A DNA stretch of 43,527 nt from JANMZO01 sp031383405 (GTDB taxonomy: Bacteria; Actinomycetota; Acidimicrobiia; Acidimicrobiales; JANYDT01): positions 1 to 43,527 of the forward strand of contig JANMZO010000120.1 in assembly GCA_031383405.1 (NCBI GenBank). The letters are read 5' to 3'. Within the stretch, counting starts at the first letter, position 1, and the number at the start of each line of letters is the position of its first letter. Positions 31,915 to 39,726 of the stretch are shown here, one piece after another. The position numbers and the translations under genes were made by a program. The notes below the pieces were generated by a model. It saw only the letters and a list, made by a program, of their open reading frames with translations. It did no database searches and was not told where the DNA came from.

Positions 31915-33126
31915 TCAGCGAAAGATGACCGGGTAGCTGGACCAGTACGGTCGACTGGTGTTGGTGTCCATGACCGGAAGGTCATCCGGGTCGTGGCGGG
32001 CGCCTCGGTCAATCATCGCCTGCACGGCAATCGTGGCCAGGCCGAACAGGTGCGCGTTCAGGTCGTCGCCTTCGCCGAGCAGTACACCGGCGGCCAACTC
32101 CTGGCCGATGCATGCGTGCATCCCATGGCCGAAGGAAAGCCCGAAGGGGCCGACGTCGTCGCGCTCAATGGACCGGTAGGGATTGAACACGGCCGGGTCG
32201 GCGCCGAAGATCGCCGGGTCGCGATTGACCGACATGAGATCGATGATGACCTTGGTGCCTTCGTCGATGACGGATCCGTCTCGTCGTGTGACCGTGGCCC
32301 GGGCCCAACGTTGAGCGACCGGGCTCGACGGATTGAGCCGCACGGTCTCGTGCACGCACTGTTGTACGAACAAGCGGTCAGTGCGTAGACGTACTTCGTC
32401 TTCAGGGTGATCGACGATCCATCGGAAGATGTTGTCGAGTGATCGTGTGAATGCGGTCGCGCTCGTATGGGCGCCGGCCAGAAGGTAGAACGCGATCTCG
32501 CGTTGGATGATGTCTGCAGGAAGGTGCAGGTTGTCGGCGTTGCCGAGCAGGACCGTGAGAACGTCCTTCGGGAGTGAGTCACCGGTGGCAGAGCCGTTGG
32601 CAACGGCATCGATCAACGCCTGACGTCGGGCGATGGCCGGGTCGAGGAACTCGGTTTGAAACTGGCCCATAGCCGCGGCGACTTCGGCGTTGACTACGGC
32701 TTTGTCGCGCGTGCTGTGGGCGATGGTTGCGCCCTCGATGAACTTCATCATTTGACCGTAGAGACGGTGCGTCTCCTCGGCGGTTCCGGTCAGCCGATCG
32801 ATGCCGGCGTTGAACGCGGCGAGGTTCATCATCAGCTGATGACTGAGCGTGACCAACTCACTGTGCCCGGCTGCGGCGTGCGGATCAAGGGTGGCCGCGA
32901 TGATCGGCGGGAAGCGGTCGTGCTCGTAGTGTTCCAGCGTGTCACGCCGAAACAGGCGGTTCTCCAGTCGACGGCGGGAGCGGTGGGCGTCGCCGTGCAG
33001 ATTCACGAGGACGTCGTTCATGATCTCCCCCTCGTCGTAGAGGGCCTGCGCCATGTCTTTGTGGCGGTAGATCTCCTTTGCCTCGTCGAGGTCGGTGATC
33101 GTCAGAATCGCGGGTGTTGCTGACAT
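31915..33126 (-). CDS. Cytochrome P450 (paralogue 2, atypical I helix)
   Basis: A 403-residue P450. The heme loop FGHGMHACIG carries the ligand C339; ExxR is ETVR (260-263). The I-helix motif is AGAHTS (217-222): histidine H220 replaces the acidic residue that normally pairs with the conserved threonine T221 for oxygen activation. The N-terminus starts at LTITDLDEAKEIYRHKD, so the usual first 45 residues are missing. The block VNLHGDAHRSRRRLENRLFRRDT is almost the same as in the P450 at 18793, so the two are paralogues. The ATG at 33126 follows an AGGGAGAG ribosome site. It is the last gene of an amidohydrolase-SDR-SDR-P450 operon. Confidence 0.93.
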   Translation of the reverse strand: MSATPAILTITDLDEAKEIYRHKDMAQALYDEGEIMNDVLVNLHGDAHRSRRRLENRLFRRDTLEHYEHDRFPPIIAATLDPHAAAGHSELVTLSHQLMMNLAAFNAGIDRLTGTAEETHRLYGQMMKFIEGATIAHSTRDKAVVNAEVAAAMGQFQTEFLDPAIARRQALIDAVANGSATGDSLPKDVLTVLLGNADNLHLPADIIQREIAFYLLAGAHTSATAFTRSLDNIFRWIVDHPEDEVRLRTDRLFVQQCVHETVRLNPSSPVAQRWARATVTRRDGSVIDEGTKVIIDLMSVNRDPAIFGADPAVFNPYRSIERDDVGPFGLSFGHGMHACIGQELAAGVLLGEGDDLNAHLFGLATIAVQAMIDRGARHDPDDLPVMDTNTSRPYWSSYPVIFR

Positions 33127-33144
33127 GATCGAAGCTCTCCCTGG

Positions 33145-33906
33145 TTAGTAGGTGACGCCGAGTCCGAGGCCGCCATCGATGCTCAGAACATCGCCGGTGA
33201 TCCACTCGGCTCGCGCAAGGAACTCAATGCCTTCGGCAATTTCTTCGGACGTCCCGATTCGGCCGAGCGCGTGCGAGTTGGCCATGCCTTCGAGGCGCTT
33301 CAGCGCGGTGGCATCGTCGAACAAGCCGGCCCGTTGGTTGATCTCGGTGAAGACCGCTCCGGGCCGCACACACGAGACGCGGACGCCTCGCGGTCCGAGT
33401 TCGGTCGCGAGCACTGCGGTGAGCACCTCGACCGCGCCCTTGGTCGCGGAATACGGAGCTGCTCCTGGAAAAGCCCTGCGCGTGTAGATGGAACCGATCG
33501 CGATCACCGCGCCACGTTTGGCGACGAGATGGGGAAGCGCACGCTGCACGAGCATCATGCCGCCGACGACGTTCGAATGAAACACGTCGAGCAGCAGCTG
33601 CTCATCCCAATCTTCGATCGGTTTGCGCTCCATGTTACCGGCGTTGTTCACAAGGACTTCGAGGCCGTTGCCATGCTCGACCGCTGCCGCCACCATCGCG
33701 TCACGATCGGCCGCAACGGTCACGTCGCCAACGACATAGCGGCATCGTTGGCCTATCGAATCAGCCACCGCCCGGACCTTTTCGGCCCTACGACCGCTGA
33801 TTGTCACGTTCGCCCCAAGCTTGGAGAAGTGCCGCGCCGTTGCCTCTCCGATACCCGAGCCACCGCCGGTGACGAGCACCGACATGCCTTCGACCGGACG
33901 CATCAC
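33145..33906 (-). CDS. SDR oxidoreductase
   Basis: A 253-residue classical short-chain dehydrogenase: TGGGSGIG, NNAG, catalytic serine in IGSIYTRR, and YSATK, with the usual WITGDVLSIDGG end. Arginine residues after the second strand (SGRRAEK) suggest NADP(H). The GTG start overlaps the upstream SDR stop by four bases, and the P450 gene follows after 18 bases, so it is co-expressed with both. It probably oxidises or reduces the product of the P450. Confidence 0.9.
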   Translation of the reverse strand: MMRPVEGMSVLVTGGGSGIGEATARHFSKLGANVTISGRRAEKVRAVADSIGQRCRYVVGDVTVAADRDAMVAAAVEHGNGLEVLVNNAGNMERKPIEDWDEQLLLDVFHSNVVGGMMLVQRALPHLVAKRGAVIAIGSIYTRRAFPGAAPYSATKGAVEVLTAVLATELGPRGVRVSCVRPGAVFTEINQRAGLFDDATALKRLEGMANSHALGRIGTSEEIAEGIEFLARAEWITGDVLSIDGGLGLGVTY

Positions 33907-34721
33907 GAGACCTTGATGTTGGATGGATTGGCTTCGGCTTCGCGGCGTAGAGCTTCAGCAACGCCGACGCCGTCGACAGTCTTCGGGCGGGGCAGCGTGG
34001 CTATGACGCTCATGGTCACCCCGCCATCGACCAACAGTTCCTGACCGGTAATGTACGACGCTTGCGGTGAAGCAAGGAACGAAACTGCGTTGGCAACGTC
34101 ATCGGCCACGCCCAATCGGCCGATCGGAACCCGTGCCGAACGGGCCGCACGCGCTTCTGGGTCTGCGTAGATGGGCTCTGACATTCCGGCGTCGATGAGC
34201 CCGGGTGCCACAGCGTTGACCCGGATCCCCAGCGGGCCCCACTCGATCGCCATCTGCTGGGTGAGGAGAGCGACCCCGGACTTCGTCGCTCCGTACGAAC
34301 CGGCGTTGGGTCCGGGAGCGACGCCGTTCATCGACGTGATATTCACGATCGACCCATCGATGCCCGCTTCGCGCATGGACCGAGCTGCAGCCTGCGACAC
34401 GAGGAAGGTACCGAGCAGGTTGACGTTGATGACGGCCAGGAAATCGGCTTTGGCCAGATCGATCAGCGCCCCGAACCGAACGATTCCGGCATTGTTTACG
34501 ACGACCGATGGCGCTGTGCGGAGCGATGCAAACAGCGATGCCACGGCGTCGCCGTCGGAAATGTCGCAGGCCACGACATCGTCGCCGGGCGAAAGGTCGA
34601 CGCGAACCACGTCGTAGCCGTCTTCGGCGAGACGATCGGCCAGGCACTTCCCGAGACCGCGGGCAGCACCCGTGACGACGGCGAGTGGTCGACTGTTGGA
34701 TTCGTTTCCGGTTGAGTTCAT
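33903..34721 (-). CDS. SDR oxidoreductase, paralogue of the SDR at 16903
   Basis: A 272-residue short-chain dehydrogenase: TGAARGLG, NNAG, serine in ITSMNG, YGATK, and YITGQELLVDGG. It shares long similar stretches with the SDR domain of the 16903 gene, including VNLLGTF / VNLIGTL, EWGPLGIRVNAVAPGLI, and a C-terminal LPRP followed by Gly, but lacks the SnoaL-like extension. The ATG at 34721 overlaps the amidohydrolase stop (ATGA) and the gene's own stop overlaps the next SDR. The frame extends to 34832 but that part is inside the amidohydrolase gene. An Asp after strand two (RVDLSPGDD) points to NAD. Confidence 0.9.
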   Translation of the reverse strand: MNSTGNESNSRPLAVVTGAARGLGKCLADRLAEDGYDVVRVDLSPGDDVVACDISDGDAVASLFASLRTAPSVVVNNAGIVRFGALIDLAKADFLAVINVNLLGTFLVSQAAARSMREAGIDGSIVNITSMNGVAPGPNAGSYGATKSGVALLTQQMAIEWGPLGIRVNAVAPGLIDAGMSEPIYADPEARAARSARVPIGRLGVADDVANAVSFLASPQASYITGQELLVDGGVTMSVIATLPRPKTVDGVGVAEALRREAEANPSNIKVS

Positions 34722-36040
34722 GAGTGCGCCAGACCCCAGGTGAGGGGCACGGCCGTCCACGACATCGAACGTTCGCCGGGCAGATTGGACCGGGGAGGTA
34801 TCGGCGTCAGGTCCGTGTCGACTCCCCGACATATGACGTGGATGAGATTGCGCTTGTCCTGCAATATGGTGACGTCCCGGCTCGGGTCGCCATCGACCAC
34901 GAGAATATCAGCGCGCATACCTTCGCGGATCTCGCCGGTTTCACCCTGCTCGCGGGTGGCGATCGCTCCGTTCTTTGTGCCGCAGGTGATCGCTTCGAGA
35001 GGAGTGAGGCCGAGGTGGCGCACGAATAGTTCCATCTCGCGGGCGTGCCACTCGCCGATCGGCGTGACGGTGAAGCCGGTTTCGGTGCCGCACAGGAGCG
35101 GAATGCCCCGGTCATAGGCGAGCCGCATTATCTCCGCCGTCGCCTCGATCTCCGAGCGGAACCAGTCGAGCGCGGCCATCTCCGAGCCTGCTTTGGAGCC
35201 GAACTCGGCCAGGTTCGCGAGGAATGTGAAGGTGGGGCAGATGGCCGACTTCGCTTCGGAGACGGCATCGACACACGCTTCATCGAGAAACGACGCGTGG
35301 TAGATGATGTCAATCCCGGCGAGGGCGGCCTGCAGCGTTGCGTCGGTGCTACGGCAGTGGCCGAGAACCCACGCGCCGAGTTCGTGTGCCGTCTCGCACA
35401 CGGCCTTCAGCTCATCGAGTTTCCACACGCTGAACTCACCTTTGCGCCCGGGGACCGACCCTGTCACGTGGATCTTGATGCAGTCGGCACCCTCTTTGAC
35501 CTGACGACGGACGGCTCGCACCATCTCGTCGCGGTTGTGCGTGACCTCAGCGTATCCAGCGGTTCCTTCGTCGGGGATGAGGCGACCAGCGGTTCCCCCA
35601 ACTGCGGTCATCAGCGCGTAGCCGCCCGATTTCATCGTCGGGCCCTGCACGATTCCAGCGTTGATGCAGTCGCGAAGGGCGGGACCGATGTTGAAGAGCC
35701 CGTCGGCATCGAGGAACGAAGTGACTCCGGCTCGCAGCAGTTTTGGCACGTTGTACGCCGCAATCATGGCGGCACTCGCAGGTTCGCGTCGGAAGAAGAG
35801 TTCGTCGTTTGAAGCCGGCTCGCCGAGGGTGACGTGGGTATGCGCGTCGATCAGGCCGGGCATGACGGTCTTCCCTCTCGCGTCTATCCGAACGAGATCG
35901 GCGAGCAGTTCGGCGGCCGCTGCGGCTTCAGTCCCGATCAAATGAATCCGCGAACCACTGACCAACACATCGGTCGAGGGTCGTGGTGGCGCGCCCGACC
36001 CGTCGATCACCGAGCCCCCGACAATCAGTGTGTTTCCCAT
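34718..36040 (-). CDS. Amidohydrolase, imidazolonepropionase/prolidase-like
   Basis: A 440-residue metal-dependent hydrolase of the amidohydrolase_1 superfamily. Metal ligands: H67 and H69 in GLIDAHTH, bridging lysine K189 in CIKIHVTG, H228 in VLGHC and H248 in IIYHAS. The final ligand or base, usually aspartate in GTDxG, is glutamate E320 here (CGTETGF). Related enzymes hydrolyse dipeptides, N-acyl amino acids, ochratoxin-like amides or cyclic amides. It opens the operon with two SDRs and a P450, suggesting an amide- or ester-bearing substrate or product. A ribosome site GGAGG lies just before the ATG, and an inverted repeat sits 33 bases further upstream. Confidence 0.88.
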   Translation of the reverse strand: MGNTLIVGGSVIDGSGAPPRPSTDVLVSGSRIHLIGTEAAAAAELLADLVRIDARGKTVMPGLIDAHTHVTLGEPASNDELFFRREPASAAMIAAYNVPKLLRAGVTSFLDADGLFNIGPALRDCINAGIVQGPTMKSGGYALMTAVGGTAGRLIPDEGTAGYAEVTHNRDEMVRAVRRQVKEGADCIKIHVTGSVPGRKGEFSVWKLDELKAVCETAHELGAWVLGHCRSTDATLQAALAGIDIIYHASFLDEACVDAVSEAKSAICPTFTFLANLAEFGSKAGSEMAALDWFRSEIEATAEIMRLAYDRGIPLLCGTETGFTVTPIGEWHAREMELFVRHLGLTPLEAITCGTKNGAIATREQGETGEIREGMRADILVVDGDPSRDVTILQDKRNLIHVICRGVDTDLTPIPPRSNLPGERSMSWTAVPLTWGLAHS

Positions 36041-36072
36041 GGTCCTCCGACCGTCTGAACCCCGTTGGTGAT

Positions 36073-36096
36073 TCGTCGTTAGAAGAGTAACGACGA
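36073..36096. promoter_or_regulatory. Inverted repeat upstream of the amidohydrolase operon
   Basis: TCGTCGTTA, a six-base spacer gaagag, then TAACGACGA: a perfect nine-base inverted repeat 33 bases upstream of the amidohydrolase ATG, in the 64-base gap after the ThuA-like gene. The arms and spacing suit a dimeric repressor such as a TetR- or MarR-type protein; none is encoded beside it. Confidence 0.5.
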
Positions 36097-36104
36097 CGAG
36101 TCGA

Positions 36105-36788
36105 TCATAGTGTCCACGCTACGCAGCGCCGCAATATCTCCGCCGTCGTCGGGTGCTGCAGCGCCGTTGGATTATGGCCGAGTCCGAACTGGGCGACCCG
36201 TCCTTGGCCGACGGTACGTGCCCATAGGATTGGATGCTCCGACCCGTCGGCGTGAAGGCCGAACGCCAACGGTTCGATTCCCGGGCGCAGGTCGAGGTTC
36301 GCGTAGATCTCGTCGATCGTGATGAAGTCAGTCAGCCCGTGTGTCATTGCATGGGCCGGGTTGGCGATGCGTACCGCCGCCTCTCCCAGTGGTGGATGGA
36401 ACGAGCGTTCCCAGTTCCACTGCCCACCGACCAGATCTCCCCAGCCCGACCAGTCGTCGAAACAGATTGTCGCCGTGTGCAGAGCGACAAGACCGCCCCC
36501 ACTGGTGACGTGCGTGGCCAGAGAGGCGCGCAGGTCCCCGGTGGTCGAGTACGCCCAGTCTTGCCGGAGGTCGTCATATCGGTCAGCAAGCATCCGCCAC
36601 CAGAGCGCGTGAACGACGACGACATCGGGTGCGGTGCGCTCGAGCGCGGCCGGAAACTCGTCGAAGTGCCGTGTGGTAGCTGCGACCGTGTGGCCGGCTT
36701 GCGTGAGGATGTCGGAGATGGTTTCGGCACAGGCCCGATGGTCGTGGGCGTACGTGGGGCCACCTGAGGCCAAAAGGACCTTGGCCAT
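36105..36788 (-). CDS. ThuA-like domain protein
   Basis: A 227-residue protein with the ThuA (trehalose utilisation) fold, related to class I glutamine amidotransferases. Typical stretches are KVLLASGGPTYAHDH, PDVVVVHALWW, the turn GGGLVALHTAT, and the middle GDLVGGQWNWERSFHP; the last part VGQGRVAQFGLGHNPTAL is also family-like. ThuA proteins occur with sugar oxidoreductases and transporters in sugar breakdown, but the reaction is uncertain. It follows the SDR at 36789 with no gap, so these two are co-expressed. It supports a sugar-linked substrate for this region. Confidence 0.85.
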   Translation of the reverse strand: MAKVLLASGGPTYAHDHRACAETISDILTQAGHTVAATTRHFDEFPAALERTAPDVVVVHALWWRMLADRYDDLRQDWAYSTTGDLRASLATHVTSGGGLVALHTATICFDDWSGWGDLVGGQWNWERSFHPPLGEAAVRIANPAHAMTHGLTDFITIDEIYANLDLRPGIEPLAFGLHADGSEHPILWARTVGQGRVAQFGLGHNPTALQHPTTAEILRRCVAWTL

Positions 36789-37535
36789 CTATTGGAGGCC
36801 TGCGTATGCGCCGCCGTCGACGGGCACGGCAGCGCCGGTGATGAACCGTGCCTGTTGTGAGCAGAGGAACGCGACGACCTGACCGAAGTCGTTGGGATCG
36901 CCGGCGACTCCCGCCGGAACCCCGACCGCCGCGCTCGAGGGGGCGTCGCCGTACAGCTTGGCAATCCGCTCCGTTGCGTGTATTCCGGGCTGAGCCGAAT
37001 TGACCGTGACGCCATCCGCCGCGATTTCCCGGGCGAGGGTCTTCAGGAACCCGGTGAGTCCGGCTCGGGCGGTATTGGAAAGGATGATGTTCGGAATGGG
37101 CTGACGAACCGACACCGACGTGATGGCAACGATGCGACCCCACTTCTGCGCTCGCATCTCAGGAACTACGGCCTGACACAGAGCGATCGACGACAGCAAA
37201 CTCAACTCCAGTGCTGGTGCGTACGCCTCGAACGGGGTCGAACCGAATGTCCCGGGCGGTGGGCCACCTGCGTTTGCGATCATGATGTCAATGCCGCCGA
37301 GAATGTCTCGCGCGGCGCCGATAAAGGCGGTGGCCCCATCCGACGTGCCCACGTCGGCGACGAGGGGAGTGGCCAATGGGCCGAGAGATACTGCGGCGGC
37401 TTCAATGCGTTCACGGTTCCGGCCGCACATTACGACCGAAACCCCGTTCTCGACCAACGCCTTGGCGGCGCCAAACCCGAGCCCGGCCGAAGCTGCGGCT
37501 ACGGCCGCCCGTTTTCCGGTGATTCCAAGATCCAT
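36789..37535 (-). CDS. SDR-fold protein lacking the catalytic Tyr-Lys pair
   Basis: A 248-residue SDR-like protein. The cofactor loop is AAASAGLGFG, a weak version of TGxxxGIG, and NAGG replaces NNAG. Where YxxxK should be, the sequence reads NIILSNTARAGLTG, so both catalytic residues are missing. This matches the group of beta-ketoacyl-reductase-like SDRs that have an imperfect cofactor motif and an incomplete catalytic tetrad. The rest (VTVNSAQPGIHATERI, FITGAAVPVDGG) is standard. Start at the ATG at 37535; an upstream in-frame start at 37595 adds residues without family features. It directly precedes the ThuA-like gene. Confidence 0.87.
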   Translation of the reverse strand: MDLGITGKRAAVAAASAGLGFGAAKALVENGVSVVMCGRNRERIEAAAVSLGPLATPLVADVGTSDGATAFIGAARDILGGIDIMIANAGGPPPGTFGSTPFEAYAPALELSLLSSIALCQAVVPEMRAQKWGRIVAITSVSVRQPIPNIILSNTARAGLTGFLKTLAREIAADGVTVNSAQPGIHATERIAKLYGDAPSSAAVGVPAGVAGDPNDFGQVVAFLCSQQARFITGAAVPVDGGAYAGLQ

Positions 37536-37659
37536 CGCGCCATTCTGCCCGCGGAACGCGTCGTCAGGGGATTCACCCGGCGATGCCAAGCCCAATTCGG
37601 TGGTCAGGGGCTGGCGATGCGGCGAAAACGACTTCGAAGATCGTCAAAAGTCGGAGGTG

Positions 37660-38982
37660 TCAGGCGGGATGGATAACCCCTGCGGCGTGGAGGGCGGCGA
37701 TCGTCGCGTCGTCGAGACCCAACTCCCGCATAATCTCATCGGTATGGGCGCCAAGGCCTGGCGAGGGGGTGTGGGTCCGGACCGGGGTGCGGTCCATTTC
37801 GATCGGTGCAGCGGTGGTCCGGTAGGTGCCGAGCGTTGGATGATCGAGATCCACGAGGAAACCGTTGGCCAGTGCTCCCGGATCGTTGATCGCCTCGGTG
37901 GGTGCGTAGTACGGCCCGCAGGGAACGCCGCCGGAGCGGAACCGCTCGATCCAATTTTCGGTGGTGTCCGACACGAGCAACGCTTCGGCCTGTGCAACAA
38001 AAGACTGCCATTCGTCTCCCCGGTAGGCCCAGCGCTGCTTTCGGGCGTCGGGGAGTCCGGTCACTGCGTAGAACCGGTCGATGAGCATCGGGCTCAGGGC
38101 GCCGACCGACAGCATCGAGTCGGACGTCTGGTAGTGCCGAAAGCAGATGTCGAACGCGCCGCCCGCCGGGAGAACCCGACTTTCAAAAAGAGCCCGCTGC
38201 TCATCGAAGGACAATCCGGCTTCTCGCATGATCGACAGGTCCTCGTGGAACGAGCCGAGCTGCTCACGATCGTGGGCATCGAAGCGGCCGTTCATGGGCA
38301 GGGCGAGCCAGTGGGCCGTGCCGAGCAGCGATGTTCGGACCCGCTGTCCCCGTCCGGTTTGGGCCCGGTGGTAAAGCGCAGCCAGGACAGCTGCGACCGA
38401 GGCGAGGCCGGTTGACATGTCGGAGTATGCCGGACGGACAGTTAGCGGTCGGCCGCCTTCGGAGCGAGATGTCACAAACGACAATCCCGAGAGGCCCTGC
38501 ACGAGAACGTCGTAGCCGCCCTCGTCGGCTTCCGGACCCTTGGAGCCGAAGGCCCGGTGCTCCAGGTAGATGACTTCCCGGTTGAGCGATACTGCGTGCT
38601 CGTAGGTGAGGCCGTAGCGGACAAGGTCCTTACCTTTGAACGCGCAGAGGATCACGTCGGCCGACGCGACCAGCGCGTCGCGCACACTGTCCGACGCGGG
38701 GTTGGTCAGATCGAGAACCACACTGCGCTTCCCCGGATTGGTCAGGGCGTAGCCGCGTCCATCGCGAATGCCTGGAAACGGGGCCATGGACCGGCTCGCG
38801 TCGCCGCGTGGGGGCTCGACCTTCACGACGTCGGCCCCCATAGCAGCAAGAATCCGCCCGCAACTCGGGACAGCCATGTTCTGGGCAAACTCCACGACCT
38901 TCACTCCGGCGAGCGCACCCGCCGCCAACTCGTCGTCTGGGCCGGTCCAGTCTGTGACATGTGACAATTCGTTTGCATCCAT
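37660..38982 (-). CDS. CaiB/BaiF-type (class III) CoA transferase
   Basis: A 440-residue family III CoA transferase, which moves CoA between carboxylic acids. N-terminal AGVKVVEFAQNMAVPSCGRILAAMGADVVKVEPP is the family start, followed by NPGKRSVVLDL. The catalytic aspartate is D158 in GGYDVLVQGLSG. The C-terminal region has the usual GVPCGPYYAPTEAINDP. Substrates in the family include carnitine, bile acids, formyl and aromatic acids. It is the first gene of the minus-strand series, with 124 bases before the next SDR. It would activate an acid formed by the oxidative enzymes; the acid is unknown. Confidence 0.92.
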   Translation of the reverse strand: MDANELSHVTDWTGPDDELAAGALAGVKVVEFAQNMAVPSCGRILAAMGADVVKVEPPRGDASRSMAPFPGIRDGRGYALTNPGKRSVVLDLTNPASDSVRDALVASADVILCAFKGKDLVRYGLTYEHAVSLNREVIYLEHRAFGSKGPEADEGGYDVLVQGLSGLSFVTSRSEGGRPLTVRPAYSDMSTGLASVAAVLAALYHRAQTGRGQRVRTSLLGTAHWLALPMNGRFDAHDREQLGSFHEDLSIMREAGLSFDEQRALFESRVLPAGGAFDICFRHYQTSDSMLSVGALSPMLIDRFYAVTGLPDARKQRWAYRGDEWQSFVAQAEALLVSDTTENWIERFRSGGVPCGPYYAPTEAINDPGALANGFLVDLDHPTLGTYRTTAAPIEMDRTPVRTHTPSPGLGAHTDEIMRELGLDDATIAALHAAGVIHPA

Positions 38983-39148
38983 ATGGTTGGTGGCTCCCCG
39001 ATTCGGTCCCAGCCAAACCCGGCTGAAATCTGAGGTGGTTGTTGCGGCGGTCTTTCCTGATCAGACCTTAAGCCTTTGGGCCATTCGCTTCCAGAAACGC
39101 CGCGGTGTCGCACGCGAACTACTTCTCAGCCCCCGGTAACGTGGACGC

Positions 39149-39607
39149 ATGAGAAGATTTGGTTCTGTAGCGATGGTCGGCGCCCTCCTCGTCCCGGTGA
39201 GCGCAACGGCCCCTGTGGCCGCGATGGCAACGATGACGGAGTCGGCAGCATCGACGACGGATAAGCCATCGGCGCAGAAGTTCAGCGTCACGACGACCGA
39301 CATTGCCTATTCGGTAAAGACGATCACGGTGAAGAAGGGTGTTCCGGTCAGGTTCACCTTTGTCAACAAAGGACGGGTTGTCCACGAGGCCGTTGTCGGA
39401 ACCCGCGCCCACCAGGTCGCGCACGACAAGGAAATGGCGGCAATGGGGGGCATGGTGATGGCTGATCAGCCAACGGCCATCGCTCTCAAACCCGGCGTGC
39501 ACAAGAAGCTCAACTACACCTTCGCCAAGGCGGGCAGGTACGAAATCGCCTGCCATACCCCGGGTCACTACAGCGCCGGGATGAAAATCGACGTGGTTGT
39601 GGTCTGA
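39149..39607 (+). CDS. Secreted cupredoxin (plastocyanin-like)
   Basis: A 152-residue exported blue-copper protein. An N-terminal signal (MRRFGSVAMVGALLVPVSATAP and on) is followed by a Ser/Thr-rich linker and a cupredoxin fold from about residue 45. Copper ligands are probably H79 (VVHEAVV), C135, H140 and M145 in ACHTPGHYSAGM. A methionine-rich insert (KEMAAMGGMVMADQ) lies between strands. It carries electrons outside the membrane or binds copper. The stop codon lies in a 15-base tandem duplication. No oxidase gene is beside it, so its partner is unknown. Confidence 0.88.
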   Translation: MRRFGSVAMVGALLVPVSATAPVAAMATMTESAASTTDKPSAQKFSVTTTDIAYSVKTITVKKGVPVRFTFVNKGRVVHEAVVGTRAHQVAHDKEMAAMGGMVMADQPTAIALKPGVHKKLNYTFAKAGRYEIACHTPGHYSAGMKIDVVVV

Positions 39608-39622
39608 GTGGTTGTGGTCTGA
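39593..39622 (+). repeat. 15-base tandem duplication across the cupredoxin stop codon
   Basis: GTGGTTGTGGTCTGA occurs twice in perfect tandem (39593-39607 and 39608-39622). It copies the last four valine codons and the stop, giving two in-phase TGA stops. Confidence 0.9.
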
Positions 39623-39726
39623 TCCGAGGCGATTGCGAACCGGTTGCGGAGAGGTTCTCCGGCGGTAAACCCGGCCGATTTCCGGATTGTTGTGACGGGT
39701 TGGCCCTAACGAGTCATGATAGAGAC

